Part shown: one piece after another, positions 37,249 through 37,460 of the stretch | Layout: the number at the start of each line of letters is the position of its first letter | Position numbering within the stretch: the stretch's first letter is position 1 | Assembly (NCBI GenBank): GCA_964383535.1 | Contig: CAYLHS010000009.1 | Span: 1-37,460, forward strand | Source: CAYLHS01 sp964383535 | GTDB taxonomy: Bacteria > Actinomycetota > Acidimicrobiia > Spongiisociales > UBA4744 | Length of the DNA stretch: 37,460 nucleotides | Direction of reading: 5' to 3' | Program-made: the position numbers and the translations under genes | Notes under the pieces: generated by a model | What the model saw: the letters and a program-made list of their open reading frames with translations, nothing else | What the model was told of the DNA's origin: nothing | The model's database searches: none

Positions 37249-37460
37249 CTACTCAGACCGGAGAGCCCAAGGCCCCCCGACAATCCCCACCAGACAGCAA
37301 AACCGGTGGGGGGTCGAAAGGTCCCCGGCGGGTTCGATTCCCGTCCGCCTCCGCCACTACTCAGACCGGAGAGCCCAAGGCCCCCCGACAATCCCCACCA
37401 GACACCAAAACCGGTGGGGGGTCGAAAGGTCCCCGGCGGGTTCGATTCCCGTCCGCCTCC
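37191..37460 (+). repeat. 108-base tandem repeat built on the 3' half of tRNA-Sec
   Basis: Unit 1 is 37191-37298, unit 2 is 37299-37406, and the start of unit 3 runs from 37407 to the window end. Each unit starts with AAAACCGG in the anticodon loop, runs through the variable arm, T arm, acceptor 3' strand and CCA (58 bases), and continues with a 50-base spacer. Units 1 and 2 differ at one position near the end (GACAGC versus GACACC). The 5' half of the tRNA is present only once, so copies 2 and 3 cannot fold as tRNAs. The array continues beyond the window. Confidence 0.95.

Noticed and set aside
37191..37298. Integrated element at selC with an integrase in this window
   Set aside because: No integrase or mobile gene lies left of selC in the window. 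The right side is not visible, so an element cannot be called.
37149..37391. Minus-strand ORFs over selC and the repeats (Gly-rich, with repeated GRESNPPGTFRPPTGF)
   Set aside because: They are antisense to the tRNA-Sec acceptor, T arm and variable arm. The protein repeat simply follows the 108-base DNA repeat, and ORFs of this type are a known artefact of tRNA genes.
37191..37460. CRISPR array
   Set aside because: The whole 108-base unit, including the spacer, is nearly identical between copies, and the repeated part is a tRNA half. A CRISPR has short repeats and unique spacers.

Overview
The window looks like chromosomal DNA from a GC-rich actinobacterium, most probably an Acidimicrobiia-type lineage. 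This is inferred from the strong G/C bias at third codon positions, GTG and TTG starts, and the large number of start codons that sit directly behind a TANNNT-like -10 hexamer, as in leaderless actinobacterial genes. No phage, transposase, plasmid or defence genes were recognised. Genes are packed tightly and no stretch longer than 300 bases lacks a gene.

Layout. 3-4022: end of a LuxR-type regulator, a DUF4242 protein, a small secreted protein, a CoA-binding protein, a MOSC-like/GDPD pair, a PNPOx-like protein and a GNAT acetyltransferase. 4046-8992: a lipoprotein serine hydrolase, an EamA permease, imidazolonepropionase (hutI) and a lipoprotein metallophosphatase. 9109-11749: a five-gene overlapping operon of three small Thr/Ala-rich exported or anchored proteins, an ApbE flavin transferase and a ferric-reductase-like membrane protein. 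This is the best candidate here for an undescribed envelope redox module. 11686-15256: glycogen debranching enzyme, nitroreductase, aldo/keto reductase and a small duplicated-HTH protein. 15245-18720: hutU and hutH with an unknown 90-residue gene between them. With hutI these cover three of the steps from histidine towards glutamate, although the genes are scattered. 18811-25887: a helical protein with a fused alpha-beta 2-oxoacid dehydrogenase E1, a LOG-like protein, a zinc-ribbon protein, glycerate 2-kinase and a HerA-like ATPase. 26099-30161: a CBS / UDP-glucuronate-decarboxylase-like / CBS operon, a primary-like sigma factor and a TGS GTPase. 30297-36051: a DUF255 thioredoxin-fold protein, heme A synthase, a cystathionine beta-synthase-like and cystathionine gamma-synthase/lyase-like pair (transsulfuration), and a TSUP permease. 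36029-37460: a 62-residue acidic protein, a membrane-anchored XRE regulator, and a selenocysteine tRNA gene (selC).

The most striking structure is at the right edge. The 3' half of tRNA-Sec, from the anticodon loop through CCA, is repeated in tandem with an exact 108-base period and runs off the end of the window. The 50-base spacer in each unit carries a near-perfect inverted match to the 5' half of the same tRNA. Two other window-wide patterns stand out: -10 elements 5-10 bases before start codons, three of them fused to the upstream TAG stop, and heptanucleotide-period repeats in several intergenic gaps.

All functions are read by eye from sequence motifs; no database search was possible.
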